This document shows positions 10,659-23,477 of a stretch of 64,000 bases of DNA, one piece after another. Below the pieces are notes generated by a model that made no database searches, had not been told where the DNA came from, and worked only from the letters and a program-made list of their open reading frames with translations. How positions within the stretch are numbered: position 1 is the stretch's first letter; each line of letters opens with the position of its first letter. Source of the DNA: Panonychus citri (lineage: Eukaryota > Arthropoda > Arachnida > Trombidiformes > Tetranychidae). The stretch is taken from NCBI RefSeq assembly GCF_014898815.1, contig NW_026515544.1, positions 372,001-436,000 of the forward strand, written 5' to 3'. The translations under genes and the position numbers were made by a program.

Positions 10659-11777
10659 ATGGATATTCCTGAAGATACATTGAGACAAGTTTTAAAGTCA
10701 ATGAAAGAATCTAAATTATCATTGGATGCATTGGAAAATAGTGCTCGTGATGAAGCAGCTCGGACTGAGGAATCAAAAGGAATCATCGAGTTTCATATTG
10801 TTGCCAATTCATTAACTAAACCAATTAGTAAACAATGTCTCCTTTGGTTGGTTGGATTGCAAAATGTTTTCAGTCATCAATTACCTCGAATGCCCAAGGA
10901 ATATATCGCTCGACTTGTTTTTGATCCCAAACATCGGACATTGGCTTTGATTAAGGACAATAAAGTTATTGGTGGAATTTGTTTCCGTTTATTTCCAGCT
11001 CAAGGTTTCAGTGAGATTGTTTTCTGTGCAGTTACATCAAATGAACAGGTTAAAGGCTATGGAACTCATCTCATGAATCACCTGAAAGATTATCATGTTC
11101 AACTTGGAATCCATCATTTTCTTACCTATGCAGATGAATATGCAATTGGTTATTTTAAGAAACAAGGGTTTACTATTGACATTAAACTCGCCAAAACCTC
11201 TTACCTGGGATTTATCAAGGATTATGAAGGTGCCACCTTAATGGGATGTCAACTAGATTCTTCCATTATTTATACACTTTTCTCTTCCGTAATGAGAAAG
11301 CAGAAAGAAATTATCAGAAAATTGATCGATTTGAAACAAGCCGATATACTAAGACAAAATCCAAATCTAGCTCTTCGTTGTAATCAATCATCATCAACTA
11401 ATAATAGCGATGGTAATTCCTCTCGAGATAAAAAATTTAAAAGCAAAGACGATGATAAACTGTACAATCTTTTGAAAACCGTTTTAAATCAAGTGAAAAA
11501 TCACCCATCAGCTTGGCCATTCATTAAACCTGTTGAATTAACTGAAGCACCAGATTATTATGAACATATTAAGAATCCAATGGACCTGAAAACCATGTCA
11601 GAGAGATTGAAAAGTCGCCATTACTCCAATAAACGTATTTTCATCTCCGATATGACTCGAATATTCACCAATTGCCGAACTTACAATGCAATGGACACCG
11701 AGTATTACAAATGTGCTAATGTCCTGGAAAGATTTTTCATCAGCAAAATGAAAGAAGCAGGTCTATGGGAAAAATGA
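10659..11777 (+). CDS. KAT2: Short GCN5/PCAF histone acetyltransferase
   Basis: 372 residues in one uninterrupted exon; ATG at 10659. GCN5 acetylates histone H3 within SAGA/ATAC in the nucleus. Residues about 40-205 form the GNAT catalytic domain: FSEIVFCAVTSNEQVKGYGT holds the catalytic Glu and the acetyl-CoA-binding Q-x-x-G-x-G loop, followed by LTYADEYAIGYFKKQGF. Residues about 260-372 form the bromodomain, with HPSAWPF, the ZA-loop AP.YYEHIKNPMDLKTM and the acetyl-lysine Asn in NCRTYN. Animal GCN5/PCAF proteins are about 800 residues with an N-terminal PCAF homology region; that region is absent, so the layout resembles yeast Gcn5 (439 residues). The lack of introns, unlike RAD51C and the peroxisomal enzyme beside it, suggests a retrocopy, but motifs are intact. 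Confidence 0.9.
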   Translation: MDIPEDTLRQVLKSMKESKLSLDALENSARDEAARTEESKGIIEFHIVANSLTKPISKQCLLWLVGLQNVFSHQLPRMPKEYIARLVFDPKHRTLALIKDNKVIGGICFRLFPAQGFSEIVFCAVTSNEQVKGYGTHLMNHLKDYHVQLGIHHFLTYADEYAIGYFKKQGFTIDIKLAKTSYLGFIKDYEGATLMGCQLDSSIIYTLFSSVMRKQKEIIRKLIDLKQADILRQNPNLALRCNQSSSTNNSDGNSSRDKKFKSKDDDKLYNLLKTVLNQVKNHPSAWPFIKPVELTEAPDYYEHIKNPMDLKTMSERLKSRHYSNKRIFISDMTRIFTNCRTYNAMDTEYYKCANVLERFFISKMKEAGLWEK

Positions 11778-12964
11778 TCGATTCGATTCCCGCAAACAAC
11801 AAAATTCATCTTCTAATCAACACACAAAAATGACTAAAATTGCAATTAAAAGACCTCATCTCTATGAAAAAGCTCATCTACCTGCCCATTCACTAATATA
11901 AATATTTATAAATTATAACAATACAAACATAATTTATGTAAACTTTCATTGCTCACCCATAATCACTTTTTGCAAACCATGGAAAAAGAAAGTTAATTGT
12001 CAATTGGAATTATGGTTTAACCTCATATATCAATGATCTCCTAAACCTTTGGCTACGAAATAATAATTTGGATGGAACCTCAATTGATCTCTGAAGTTTT
12101 CTTTGTCATCTTTAAACTTCATAAACAAAACAATCAACCATTTAATCAACTTTTTATTCAAATCCAAGATCACTTTTAATTCAAGTCGAGAGTAACAATT
12201 TGAAACATAATCATCTTATTATCACTTTTACAATTAGTTCATTTGGTGGGACATCAAACAAATTGATGATTATTACGTTTTCGATAGTGTTTTAAACTTT
12301 TCGTTCCCATTGGAAACATGATGAACACAAAATAATTAATCTCCACCCTAAATAACCTTAATTATCTGAATTAACCTTTTTTTACTTTTATATTGTTTAC
12401 ATTATTATCCATCTCATCTATTTTACGTATACCTCGCAAAGATGATAAATATAATAGTTAATTATAATATATAAACACAATGTATATTCAATTAAATGTA
12501 CTAATCTGATGACAATCAAGACCCGATCTCTTCCAAATTAAGACAATCAACTTAAGTTGAAAGTCCAAACAAATCAATGGACAAGTTGATTCGATTATAC
12601 CAATTGACAGAGAAATAAATTCAATCAGAAGAAAATTATTATAACTTAATTACTCGATTTCTTCTTGATTTAATTAACACCGATTTACAATATACTCATA
12701 AACTTAATCATTAGAAAGAAAATGTTCAATCAGTCATTTCAAACAATTAACTTTTTGAGATTAAACTTTTTCTTTCAATAGATTTTTATTTTTAGTTAGA
12801 AATTGATTGGAGTTAAAATTTTCCAAAATATAATTGATTGTAAATTATTGTATTTTGATTAGAAATCAATAACAAAGTGAAAATTTTGATCAACAAGTTA
12901 TATGAAATCATAAATGATGATTAGGTAATGATGAGAATGATTGGAAATTGATTGTTGTTTGTAA
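11778..12964. other. Convergent intergenic region (GCN5 / HSD17B4)
   Basis: Very AT-rich spacer between two convergent genes. No supported coding region or RNA gene is seen. It must contain both 3' UTRs. Confidence 0.4.
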
Positions 12965-15900
12965 TTAGATTTTTGGTTTCATCGATGTTGGTGTTGTGAA
13001 AATTTTTTCCAATTTCAAAGCCTTCTCCTTGTTTCCTTCAATAGTAACTTTATTTTGAGCGATTGCCTGTAATTAAAGGTAGAAAGGACCAGTTAATCAA
13101 ATGGAAATAACAATCAACTGATTACACTAATAACTTACATCAGAAAGTTTGAGTTTCATCAAAACTAAACGAGCAACATCATAATCATCAAGAGTCCAAG
13201 TTGAGACAGGATCGGAAGCGGAACCTCGAGCAATTTTAGGAATATCGCCAGTTAAGTCAACGACTAAAAGGGAAAGTTAAAGTTTAATTATAACAATCGG
13301 TAAGTTGGAAATTAATTTGCAAAAGAAAATAGAATCCAAGTCAATCATTACCCCAATTAGAAACAACTTTATTATCCTTGGTAACGTTGAAATTATGATA
13401 ACCTTTAGCATCGACCAGTAAATCGGGAGTCGAACGATTCTCTGGAGCATATCGATGAACATTGTCTCACTTCGAAGTCCAACTTTAAGAGGTTCGTTGA
13501 GTAAAATTTCCATCGCAAGCGGAAGTTCGGGATTTTTACCAAGTTTCTGAAACTCTAACCAAAGTGTGTTCAGTTTTTGGAGCAACATGATGTTCCCCTT
13601 GATTCTGATCTTTCCTTGCATGAACATCTAAATAGAAATCAAATAATTAAGTACAACAATCGAAAAGTCAATCAGCTGATTAACTTACTCTCTGAGGATT
13701 AGCTTTGCCTGTCAGAACTTTGAGTAAATCTTCATCTTCCATTGTCACAATGCAATCAGGTTTAACATTTCTGGGTAACTCTCGGTAAACTTGTACAATA
13801 TCTGTTGTCTTATTATCAGCAGCTAAATAAATCAAAAGAGAAACAATTAGATAAACAATTAAGGTCGCAATTGGTTGATTAAGCGATGGTTTTTACTCAA
13901 CTCCAAACACAAGCTGGTTTCTTTTGACGAACAACATTGAATTGGAATACAACTCGAAGTCGCTTCATGAAATCTGGTTCTTCGTGACATCGATGCCTGA
14001 AAATACTGAAAACAAGGTCACATTTGTATCCAGTTATCGGAATCGCCTGAATGATTGAAACAAGAGAATTAAATTTAGAAGTGTTAATACTAAATTGCTA
14101 ACCATTTAATTTACCTCAACATCAGGATCAACATCAGAGGAAGTTTTTTCTGATGATTTACTTGATTCAGTTGATTGTGAAGATTTATCTTCGGACAAAG
14201 TAGCAGCGACATTTGGACCCTCTTCAGACCATAATTGCTGTAGCTTTTGAGCGGCCAAAATATTACCGGAAATTTTCAATTTACCTGACATGAAAGCCTT
14301 TTAATCAAATAGAAAGAAACTGATTGATTAGCACAATTGAAATAAAAATCAATTAAATTTACTCACTCTCATTGCGTCTTCTTTTCCCTCGAAAATTTTA
14401 CACACAAAATCGTCATCAATGGTCAGTGTACAATCAGCTTTACCATTTTTAGGTGGACCTTGATGAATGTCACCATCGCCATTTTTAAAATCACAAGTCC
14501 AGACCGAGACGATTTTACCTTCTTTTGTTATGTTCCACTGGTAGACTGTCTTAATTGTTGGAATTAGTGCTTTCAATTCACCGAGGCGTTTGCAGGCCCA
14601 ATTCTGAAAGACATTGTCAATACGACAAACCATCGAAAGCGGTTGTTGGGATTTCGGTTGATTGTTGTTAGTGGTTTGATTGAATGAAGCAAATTTTTGT
14701 GCATCTGCAGCGGCAGTTTTTTCAATATGTAAAACTGAACTATCCAATTTAAAGATATAATTAAGCTTCTGGGTGACACTTGGATCACCAACAATCTTAA
14801 TTGTTCCCTCCATGAAACCAGCCACTGGATCTAAATCACCCATTGCCAAAGCAGCCATATCAGAGTCGGAGATTTCAATTATGCAATTTGGTTCATTAAC
14901 TTTATATCCATCGGTGAATAGACCTTTTTTAGGAGATTTCAGATCGAGAACTGGATCAAAAGAAAAAGAGAAACAATAACAATTAATACAAATTGATCAG
15001 ATATTAATGAGTTGATCGACGAAATTGATTACTTTTTCTGCAATGGTTAACAATTTAAACTGTTTGATTGTTCTAAATGATTGGATTGAGAGTCAACTAA
15101 CTTACCCCATCGTTTAACTGGTTTACCATCTTTGTGAATGAGAAATTCATAAATTGCGTTGATTTTAAATGCGACCTCAGGAGCCATTTCGATCCGTCGA
15201 CCGATCTCTTCGAAAATCGGATCCGAAACTAGATAAATCTCATCACCATCATCAAAGACTTCTAATGGAACATCATTATTTTTCTGAGAAATTAATTCAT
15301 CAAGTTTAACCTGATAGGTTGAAATGGTAAATAAATGCAGGACAGTTAAGCAGTTTGATTAATAATCTGATAAAAACTTATTCAAAAAGATTCTCTGTAT
15401 AAAATCATTAGAATGACAAGTAAATGAGACAATTCTGTGATATAATCTGTGAAAAGTGAGTTAACCACTTTAATCCAAGTTCAAATTGGTACTAAAAAAA
15501 TATTCTTTAATTAATTAGAAGCTTCTTTTTCCAAAGTTTTCATTTTTGATTCCAATTTAGAGATTAGAATTAGAAGTTTTGGTTAATACCTGCGAGGAAT
15601 GGTTAAGGTCAATATACGCTCCTTCGATAATCATTGTTCCAGTTTCTACAACTGAACATCGAATATGAATTCTATTTCCTTCCTTCCACATTTCGGTTTT
15701 CAAAGATTCTCCGGGTAAGATTGTCTTTGTGAATCGAGCTTTAATGGCCTTGAAAGCAGAAGGATCTCCATTGGCAAAGGTTCGTAAAACATGTCGAGTA
15801 GCAAAACCAAGAGTACAAAGCCCATGGAGAATTGGCTTGTCGTAACCAGCGACAGCGGCGAAATTGGGATCAATGTGAAGAGGATTTTTATCGCCAGAGA

Positions 15901-18900
15901 GACGATACAAAGCAGCCTAATACAAAATAACAAGAGACAACAATTAGAAACAACACTTTAGATGAGATTTCAATTCTTACTTGATTGATTGATGTTTTCT
16001 CAGTGACAATTGCATCCGCAGGTCTATTTGGTGGTGAGATAACTTGTTTAATTTGTGGATTATCACTTGACCGTTTTCCACCAAATTTACCAGAACCAAC
16101 AAGGAAAAGTGTAAATTGATTGTAAAAAATGGATTTCCCTTCACTATCTAACGAATCAACTTCAGCAATTACAACGGCTCCTGATCCTTTATCAAGGACA
16201 TCAATTACTCGAGCCTCTGAACGTAATTTGGCTTCAGTTGGAACCGGATTTCGAATCTCTAAATATTGTTCACCATGAAGTATACGACTTGGATCAATAA
16301 CAATACCATATTGTTTTGTAATTTTGTGAAAAATATCACTTTGCATGAATCCATCTAGACCTGGGATAACACCGAAGGTTGGAAAAGCACTGAACTCGCC
16401 ATCGCTTTCATTCAAGTACCTTAAGTGATAAGGTTCATCGATATTAACACCAATACCAAGAGCATATAAGATCAATTTCTCTGAGTTGTAATTGAATTCA
16501 CCGTTTTCCTCGGCTTGAGTATTTCTTTCAGCAGTTAGAGTTGATTCCCCATTAACACTGGCGACAAGTTCAGATATTTGTTCTGAAAGTAAAGGAAAAA
16601 TGATAACAATCAATTACGCTGAACTCACAAAATGATAACCATTAACTGAATGATTAAAAAGACATCTTGTTTACCATGAATGTTTGCTGGATAAGAGGCA
16701 ATGGTCATATCGCTGATTTTTGACCATTGATCACGAACGGTTTCAATGCTCATTTGGTCTGGAGGAATGAAAGCTTTTCCGGCTGATCGTTTGTAAGCAT
16801 ATTTACCTACCCAACCACCAGCGGCTTCGTAAACCTCACCCGAATCGGGACAAGATTCATGGCAAAGCCAAGCGACCACTGGGGCAACAAATTTAGGCTT
16901 AAATTGTTCATACAGATTGGGAGGTAAAATGTCCTCCGTTAATCGAGATCCAGCAACGGGAACTATTGTATTACAGTTAATCTTATACTTGGAACCTTCG
17001 ATTGCAAGAGTTTTAGCCAATCCAACCAAGCCAAGTTTCGCTGAAATCATTAAATCACAAAGAAATCAATCATCATATTGATCAGAATTCATATCAATCT
17101 AGCTAACCTGAACTGTAATTTGCTTGTCCAAAATTACCAAAAAGTCCAGCATTAGATGAAGTCATGATTATCCTAATTAAGAAAAGACAAAAGCAATTTA
17201 TTAACAACCAGGGAATTGATTAGATTAATTAAAATTCAATTGGATACATAAAGTGTTCAAACTATTATAATTTAGTAAATCAAAGACTAAATTTCATTAA
17301 TGATCTGTTTCAATTGAGTTAAAATCTTTTTCCAGGTTAATCATAATTATCCTCATCATCGTTTTGAAAATAAGAGAATTAACTTAATCATTATACTGAT
17401 TCTAATGATGATTAACCCGGAAGATGATATCTGTCTATCGTTAGTTGATTATCAAATGGATGATCAATAAACCGCGACACCAACAATAATCATTCAAACT
17501 TGACAATTAATAAAACACGAACAGTGGAAAAAAGATAATTACAATTGTTTCATGAGAGAGACATTGAAAAAAAATGATTAGTTTCAAACCAATTGATTAA
17601 TTCAGTCACAATTAACCTATTTGCAAGTATTGTTATTATGATATTAAAATGAGACTAATTTATGGGGAAAAATTGGTCAATTACTTTAATTGTGATAATT
17701 AATTAATCTCTCTTATTAATCAGAATTCAAAGTGATTGATGAGAAACAACAATTCAGAGAAATCAAGAAATAAAAGTAACAATTAATAAGACAATTTACA
17801 AAAATTGACTCTCAAAAAACGTCAACCTGAACCTTCAGCAATTAACACCAAGGAGAAAACGGTAATCAACTAATTATTAGATATAAAGAGACTTTAATCA
17901 AGTGATTAAATTGCGTGAGGGGGGAAAATTTTGATATAAGGAAAAACAAAATTAATATAATCATGAAATAATTGATTGTTTCAACAGGGAAATCAACATC
18001 TTATTGTTGTTAAATTTGTTCTGAGTTTATATTCAATACGAAAAATGAGTAAAGTTGATCAACTAATTTAATTTAAACTATTCAACGATGAAACTTATTG
18101 AATCAAATTAAATGATTGTTGTTATTGTGGTGAAAACAATTGGAATTGCAATTGATTATGATTAATTCTTACCTTCCATAATTTTGTTCCCTGAAATAAG
18201 GCCAAGCGGCTCTCGATACTTTGTACGATCCTCGTAGATGGACCTTATGAATAGCGTCCCAATCTTCATCGGTCATTTTTTGGAATGATTTATCTCGTAG
18301 GATACCAGCATTGTTGATGACAATGTCTATCGATGATTAATAATCACTAATTAGAAACAATTGAATCAAAAATCATCGATCAGCTGATCGACTAATTTGA
18401 AACTCACCAATGCGACCGAAATTATCAATGGCAGTTTTAACAATTGAATCACCATCTTCAACGGAATCTGTAATCAATATCAATATGAATTGAGATGAAA
18501 ATTAAGTTAATTAGTGTCTTGAACTGATTAATTTAATTGTAAATGAAGATTAAGGTGAATCAATAAATGTCAATGTGTTTGTTATGGTTAACAGTCTGAG
18601 TAAATAAGGTGACATTTATATGATAAAGAGACTTGAATTGTATCGGTTAAAATGAGAAGATCATTAAAGATGAGATAAAATTAACTTTCTTTAATTATAA
18701 TCACCAATTAAATCAAAAAGAAATGATTGATTAACTTACCATAATTAGCGACAGCTTTTCCTCCATTTTTACGTATCTCATCAACGACAACATCAGCAGC
18801 TCTTTTATCACTACCCTGACCACTTCGAGATCCTCCAAGATCATTAACTGACCACCACAGATAGAGAAAAGTTGACAATTAAATCAAATAATCAAGTTAA

Positions 18901-19200
18901 TTGAATTATATAATAGAAATCAAAACAAAAACAAAACCAATAACATTTTCTTACCTACAACTGAAGCTCCTCTTGAAGCTAATAATAAAGCGTATTCTTT
19001 ACCCAATCCTAAGGTGAAAATTAACAATAATCAATGTAGAAAATTGTATTAATTACAATTACAGTTAATTGTGATATATAAAATCAATAGAAACTCGTTA
19101 ATTGGAGCAATTAAATCACAATGAAAGATATGAACTTACCTCCACCGGCTCCAGTGACTATGGCAACTCTACCAGCAAATTTCAACAAATCACTAACCAT
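12965..19200 (-). CDS. HSD17B4: Peroxisomal multifunctional enzyme type 2 with four SCP2 domains
   Basis: Seventeen exons: 19140-19200, 18955-19008, 18740-18847, 18408-18467, 18173-18326, 17108-17172, 16675-17040, 15981-16582, 15590-15916, 15106-15310, 14367-14950, 14115-14297, 13902-14046, 13689-13822, 13352-13627, 13139-13263, 12965-13066. MFE-2 hydrates enoyl-CoA and oxidises 3-hydroxyacyl-CoA in peroxisomal beta-oxidation. Exons 1-7: one SDR dehydrogenase with VTGAGGGLG, NNAG and catalytic YSSAK. Exons 8-9: hot-dog hydratase 2 with GDKNPLHIDPNFA. Exons 10-17: four successive SCP2-like lipid-binding domains (human has one). Predicted about 1183 residues versus 736 in human. Exon 15 is one base short: the frame changes at about 13464-13470. 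The protein ends in PKI; no clear C-terminal PTS1 (SKL-like) is seen. ATG at 19198-19200 gives the usual short lead into the SDR fold. Confidence 0.9.
13464..13470 (-). other. Apparent one-base deletion in HSD17B4 exon 15
   Basis: The exon reads ...VGLRSE in one frame before this point and DNVHRYAPENRSTPDLL in another after it. Exon length is 276 where the flanking splice phases need a remainder of 1. Adding one base, for example a second G in GAGAC, joins both frames. Confidence 0.65.
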
Positions 19201-20696
19201 TGTTGATGTTTTATATATGACAGAGACACAAATTGATTAATTGTTAACCAGGAACAGTTGGTTAATTGGAATGGGACGAAAAAGGTGAATTAAAACAAGA
19301 GCTAATTTCACAATTTAGGTTGTCAGAAAAAAAGAGGACAATTGAGTTGGATAATCAAAAGTTAACAACGTAAGTAAATTGTTGTTGATCTTTTTCACTG
19401 TTCAGGTTAAACTGGTTTCTGGTTATTGGAGATTCAATAGTTTTCTGGTTTTGGGGAATATAAATAATTTTCCCTTCTATTATTAACCTTTAACTGCGCA
19501 GAAGACAATTAACTATTTTTAAATTTATTTGACAATTAAGTTTAATTGTTTGGTTAAATTTTCATCGATAATTAGAATTGATTTGTTAGAAAACTTTGCT
19601 AGTTTTGATTGGACTTTTTTTCGCATCGGCAAAGTTTTTGTTTTTGTTTTGTTTTCGAGCTCGAACATTTTTATGGTTAATCAACGATGGAAATTGATGA
19701 TTAGTTAATTTTGTTCACTCATATTGTAAATATTTTTTAAATTGTTGTTGGTGAAGATGATGATACAATTAACTAATTGGTATTTAGATTGTTGTTTATC
19801 ATTCTCAAGGTTGACTTTTTTTTTTTAATTAATACTTTTAACTAATGTTTGTCTTTGATTCTATTGGGACAATTAAACAATTAAAATGATTTCTATTTAC
19901 TAATTACTATAAATAAATTAGAATTGAAATTGAAATTGTAATTTATTTAATCAATTGTTCATAGTAATTGTTTAATTGTGATAAAGACTTTTTTTTACTT
20001 TCCCATTGGATACAATTCTTGATTGGGCCTTTAATTAATATCCATCACTTTGATTAACAATTAATTGCATTTCAAGGGCCTTTCCCATTCTAAATCAATG
20101 AAGACTGTTAATTAAGTTAATTGTTTGTAAATTTTGTCTACAAATGAAAGAAAAAAATTTTGATTAACCAAAAAAAAATCTTGAAAAAATCAAATTGTCA
20201 ACAATAAGTCAGACTTTTGGATTGTTACAATTAACAGATAATTGTGTGAATAGATGAATGGTTAATTGTCATGATTAACTAAGAGCTGGATTAAAGGTAA
20301 ATCACAAACAATCAGCTTCCTAAATTGTTGATTTAACATAACAAATGAGTTAATTACAATTTGGGCAATCATTCAATTAAACCTTTGAATTTTAAACAGG
20401 TTAATTGGTCAAATTTAAATTGCGAAAGAATTATGTTCTTAATTGTTGATTAACATTTCATTCTCAGCATTTTAGTTAATCATTTTAATCAACTGAAAAC
20501 CTCGCAACTAACAAGTTAATCATTAACTGTTTCGTAGCAAAATTAATGTCCATCGAAATGTTAATCCAAAGTGTTAATTGTTAGAAAGTGATTAGTTTCC
20601 CTCCAAGGATTAGGATTAACACTAAGTCAACATATTTATTGCAATTATAATTGTTACAAATTTTTAATCAACATTCAACTTTATTAACTATTAATT
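19201..20696. promoter_or_regulatory. Divergent intergenic region (HSD17B4 / protease)
   Basis: About 1.5 kb of AT-rich sequence between two divergent genes, so both promoters must lie in it. No coding region is supported. I did not find a TATA or initiator motif with convincing spacing. Confidence 0.35.
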
Positions 20697-21910
20697 ATGA
20701 TTTCCAACAATTTGAATGATATTTTTTTCATCTTAATCACTTTTCCAGTATTAGTCTTGGCCAAAGGTAAATGTGGTAAGTATTTGTTTCCTAATTGTTG
20801 TCGTCGATTAATTTTGATTGATTAAATTTATCAAATTGATTCCAATAGATTGTGGACTTGGAAGTGAATCAGTTTCAACCAAAATTTTCGGTGGGACTGT
20901 TGCTTACAACGATGAATACCCATGGATGGCACATCTAAGGTAGATTGTTAATTGTACTGATTTAGAGTCACAATTATTAATCATTTGTCCTCTTTAATTG
21001 CTCGCAGATTTTTTGATAAAAAAGGTGGCACCCGATACGGGATGTGTGGTGGCTTCTTGATCACCTCGAAGCATGTGATGACCGCAGCTCATTGTATCAT
21101 GGAGAGTCAAACGAAGGTGAGATCCATTGAGGCAACAGAGGTTTACCTTGGGGTCAACGATTTAAGTAAACTGACCACAGTTCATAGAGTGGACAAGTTT
21201 TATTATCCATCAAATTATAAGCAATACGATTTGTCCAATGATATCGCCATTCTTGAACTGTCTCAACCAGTTAATTTCACCAAAAAAATTCGTCCGATTT
21301 GTTTACCAAGATCAGATGACGAACCTTATAAAAGGTTAATTGTTGCTGGTTTCGGACGATTAGGACCTAATAAGGATACGTCAGAGCTTCTGATGCATGT
21401 TAATGTTGAATACATACCAAGTGAGTATATGGTCGTGTTGAATTTGCTGTGACAATTAACTATTAATAGTAGAAACAAACTCGATCAAGGCAATCAGTTG
21501 ATTGTGTGTCATCTTTTCCAATGATTGCATAAATGATTCATTGTTTTCTTTTTTTTTCATGGTGATGATAATTTACCAAATTAGATCCTCAGTGTAATGA
21601 GATGGTTAAAGATTATTTCATGAGGAACAATCCAGACATTAAGAAAGATCCTGATCGATATGATATACCAAAAGTTCATGAGACTCACATGTGTTGTGTG
21701 GATAAAAGCACCGGAGGTGATGCATGTAGAGGAGATTCGGGTGGGGCTTTGATGTACAAAAAGGATGGACGATATTACGCCGTGGGCATCGTCTCAGGTG
21801 CTTTCGATGAATGTGGGGACCCAAGAACTCCCGGATTCTATACAACTGTAAGGAAGTTCAGAGAAATGGTTAATAAAGCAACTAAAGATGCTCAATTCTG
21901 TGATTATTAA
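20697..21910 (+). CDS. Secreted trypsin-like serine protease (S1 family)
   Basis: Four exons, 20697-20775, 20849-20939, 21008-21420, 21585-21910, in phase and giving 302 residues. The first about 22 residues are a signal peptide (hydrophobic IFFILITFPVLVLA). The mature chain starts near KIFGGTVAYNDEYPWMAHL, the usual activation site of chymotrypsin-fold zymogens. Catalytic triad: His in MTAAHC, Asp in NDIAILEL, Ser in RGDSGG. The residue six before the Ser is Asp (GGDAC), which in this family sets trypsin-like cleavage after Arg/Lys. It is secreted, probably digestive or haemolymph; mite group 3/6/9 allergens belong to this family, but I cannot assign one. A TGTAATAAAA poly(A) signal follows at about 21953. 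An insert KDYFMRNNPDIKKDPDRYDI precedes the Cys of the Ser loop. Confidence 0.9.
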
Positions 21911-22395
21911 ACTAAATCAATTAATATAATATTATTATTCAAAACGAAAAACTGTAATAAAAAAATCGTATTCTTATTAGCAAACTGGAGCAACTAAATT
22001 ACCACAAAAAAAGGTTGAATTTATTTTCTATTGTAGGTGACATTTAGTAATAGTTTTAATTATAAACTTTAACTCTTTGTTTATTAAGATCGGAAATTCT
22101 AACAATCAAAATTGATTCGGTTCTCCATTACTAAATGTAATACCAAAAGGTGAGCGTTTTCAAAACTTTTCCTCTCTATGAATCTCTCTGTAAATATTCA
22201 CCCTTTTAAATTTTCTATCAAGTTAATCATTGATCATGGAAAAAACAATTAATGAATAAACTTCAACAATTAAGTGAATGATTTCAAGGGCAAGGAAATG
22301 ATTAGATCAATTGAACTTTTGTTTATTTGAATGTTTAAGCAAAATACATTTGAAGATTGGGTTTAAGATTTGATTGTATTGGTGTCGATTGATTG
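21911..22395. other. Intergenic spacer
   Basis: 3' end of the protease gene followed by AT-rich sequence up to the convergent small secreted-protein frame. No other gene is supported. Confidence 0.4.
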
Positions 22396-22716
22396 TTAAC
22401 CCCTGGAGAAAAGTGTACTAACTGGATTAGATGATGGAACTGCGGTAATTGTACCGAACATTTGATCTCTCATTCGACTCCAGAAATTAAATATCGGTGA
22501 AAATAATCCACCAGTTGATACTAATCGAGTTCCATTCATAGATGATGCTGATCCACCGAATCCTGGGATAAATCCAAAGAAACATCTCGATCTAATTATT
22601 GGTAATGTAACATTGGTTTCGGCTGTTTGATTTGATTCGATGGCTTCTGATGATTTAACCAAAAAAACAACAATTAAAGCTGAGATGATTAAAAGATAAC
22701 TAGAAACACAATTCAT
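22396..22716 (-). CDS. Small putative secreted protein, family not recognised
   Basis: 106 residues from the ATG at 22714-22716. Residues about 5-25 are strongly hydrophobic (YLLIISALIVVFLV) and look like a signal peptide with a likely cleavage near SSEAIES. Three N-glycosylation sequons (NQT, NVT, NGT) fit a secreted product. A single Cys follows the signal (RSRCFFGF). The rest is rich in Gly, Ser and Phe. I do not recognise a domain and cannot exclude a chance open frame. It is convergent with the protease gene. Confidence 0.4.
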   Translation of the reverse strand: MNCVSSYLLIISALIVVFLVKSSEAIESNQTAETNVTLPIIRSRCFFGFIPGFGGSASSMNGTRLVSTGGLFSPIFNFWSRMRDQMFGTITAVPSSNPVSTLFSRG

Positions 22717-23339
22717 CTTTGATTGATCTGATTTTCGATAGATTAACAAAATTTTATGTCACTGGGTAATAGTTTTTGTAACAATTAACACAATAAAGAT
22801 TATGATCAATGTGAACAATACAATTACATGGTGAACAATTTTGATCTGATTATTAGAATCAGTGAGCAAACAAAATAATTAAAAGTGATCATCAATCTTA
22901 ACCATTTGAAACAATTGTTTTCGTTGAGTTAATATTATTTTTCTTTTGATCACCTTGAACACAATCAACTAAACCATTGATTCAATTAAATATAATAACC
23001 AATTAATTAAATTGTAATCGTTATAAAGCTGATTTCTGTCAAAAGGCTCATTTATTCAATTAAACGTAACATTGATCATCTTGATTAAAATCAATTGTCA
23101 GTTTATTGCAATTAAGTCAAGGGAATTTATAGTTTTACTTTACCTCAACTTATTGAAGCTTCATGTAATTAGTCAAATAGTTGACAAATTTCATCAATGA
23201 TCAACTGATTGACGTAAACTTGACTAATTTTATTCTGATATTCAGAAATTGAAGCACTCTTGAATTTGAATAACATGAGCAACACTGAAAAGTTTTCGAT
23301 GGCAAACTAATAGTACTATTGTTTGACAATAGAAATGTA
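22717..23339. other. Intergenic spacer before the cuticle array
   Basis: No coding region is supported. From about 23272 the sequence matches the downstream flank of the cuticle copies at 28843 and 59341, so the start of the duplicated family lies here. Confidence 0.4.
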
Positions 23340-23477
23340 AAAATGAATGTTTTTTATTGCTACGAGAATTAAATTAATAAATTAAGATTTAAATAATAAG
23401 TGAGCGATCAAAATATACAAGAGATTGAAATTGGTTAGAGTTTAGGAGGAGAAAGTGAGATTATTAACAAAAAGGTC

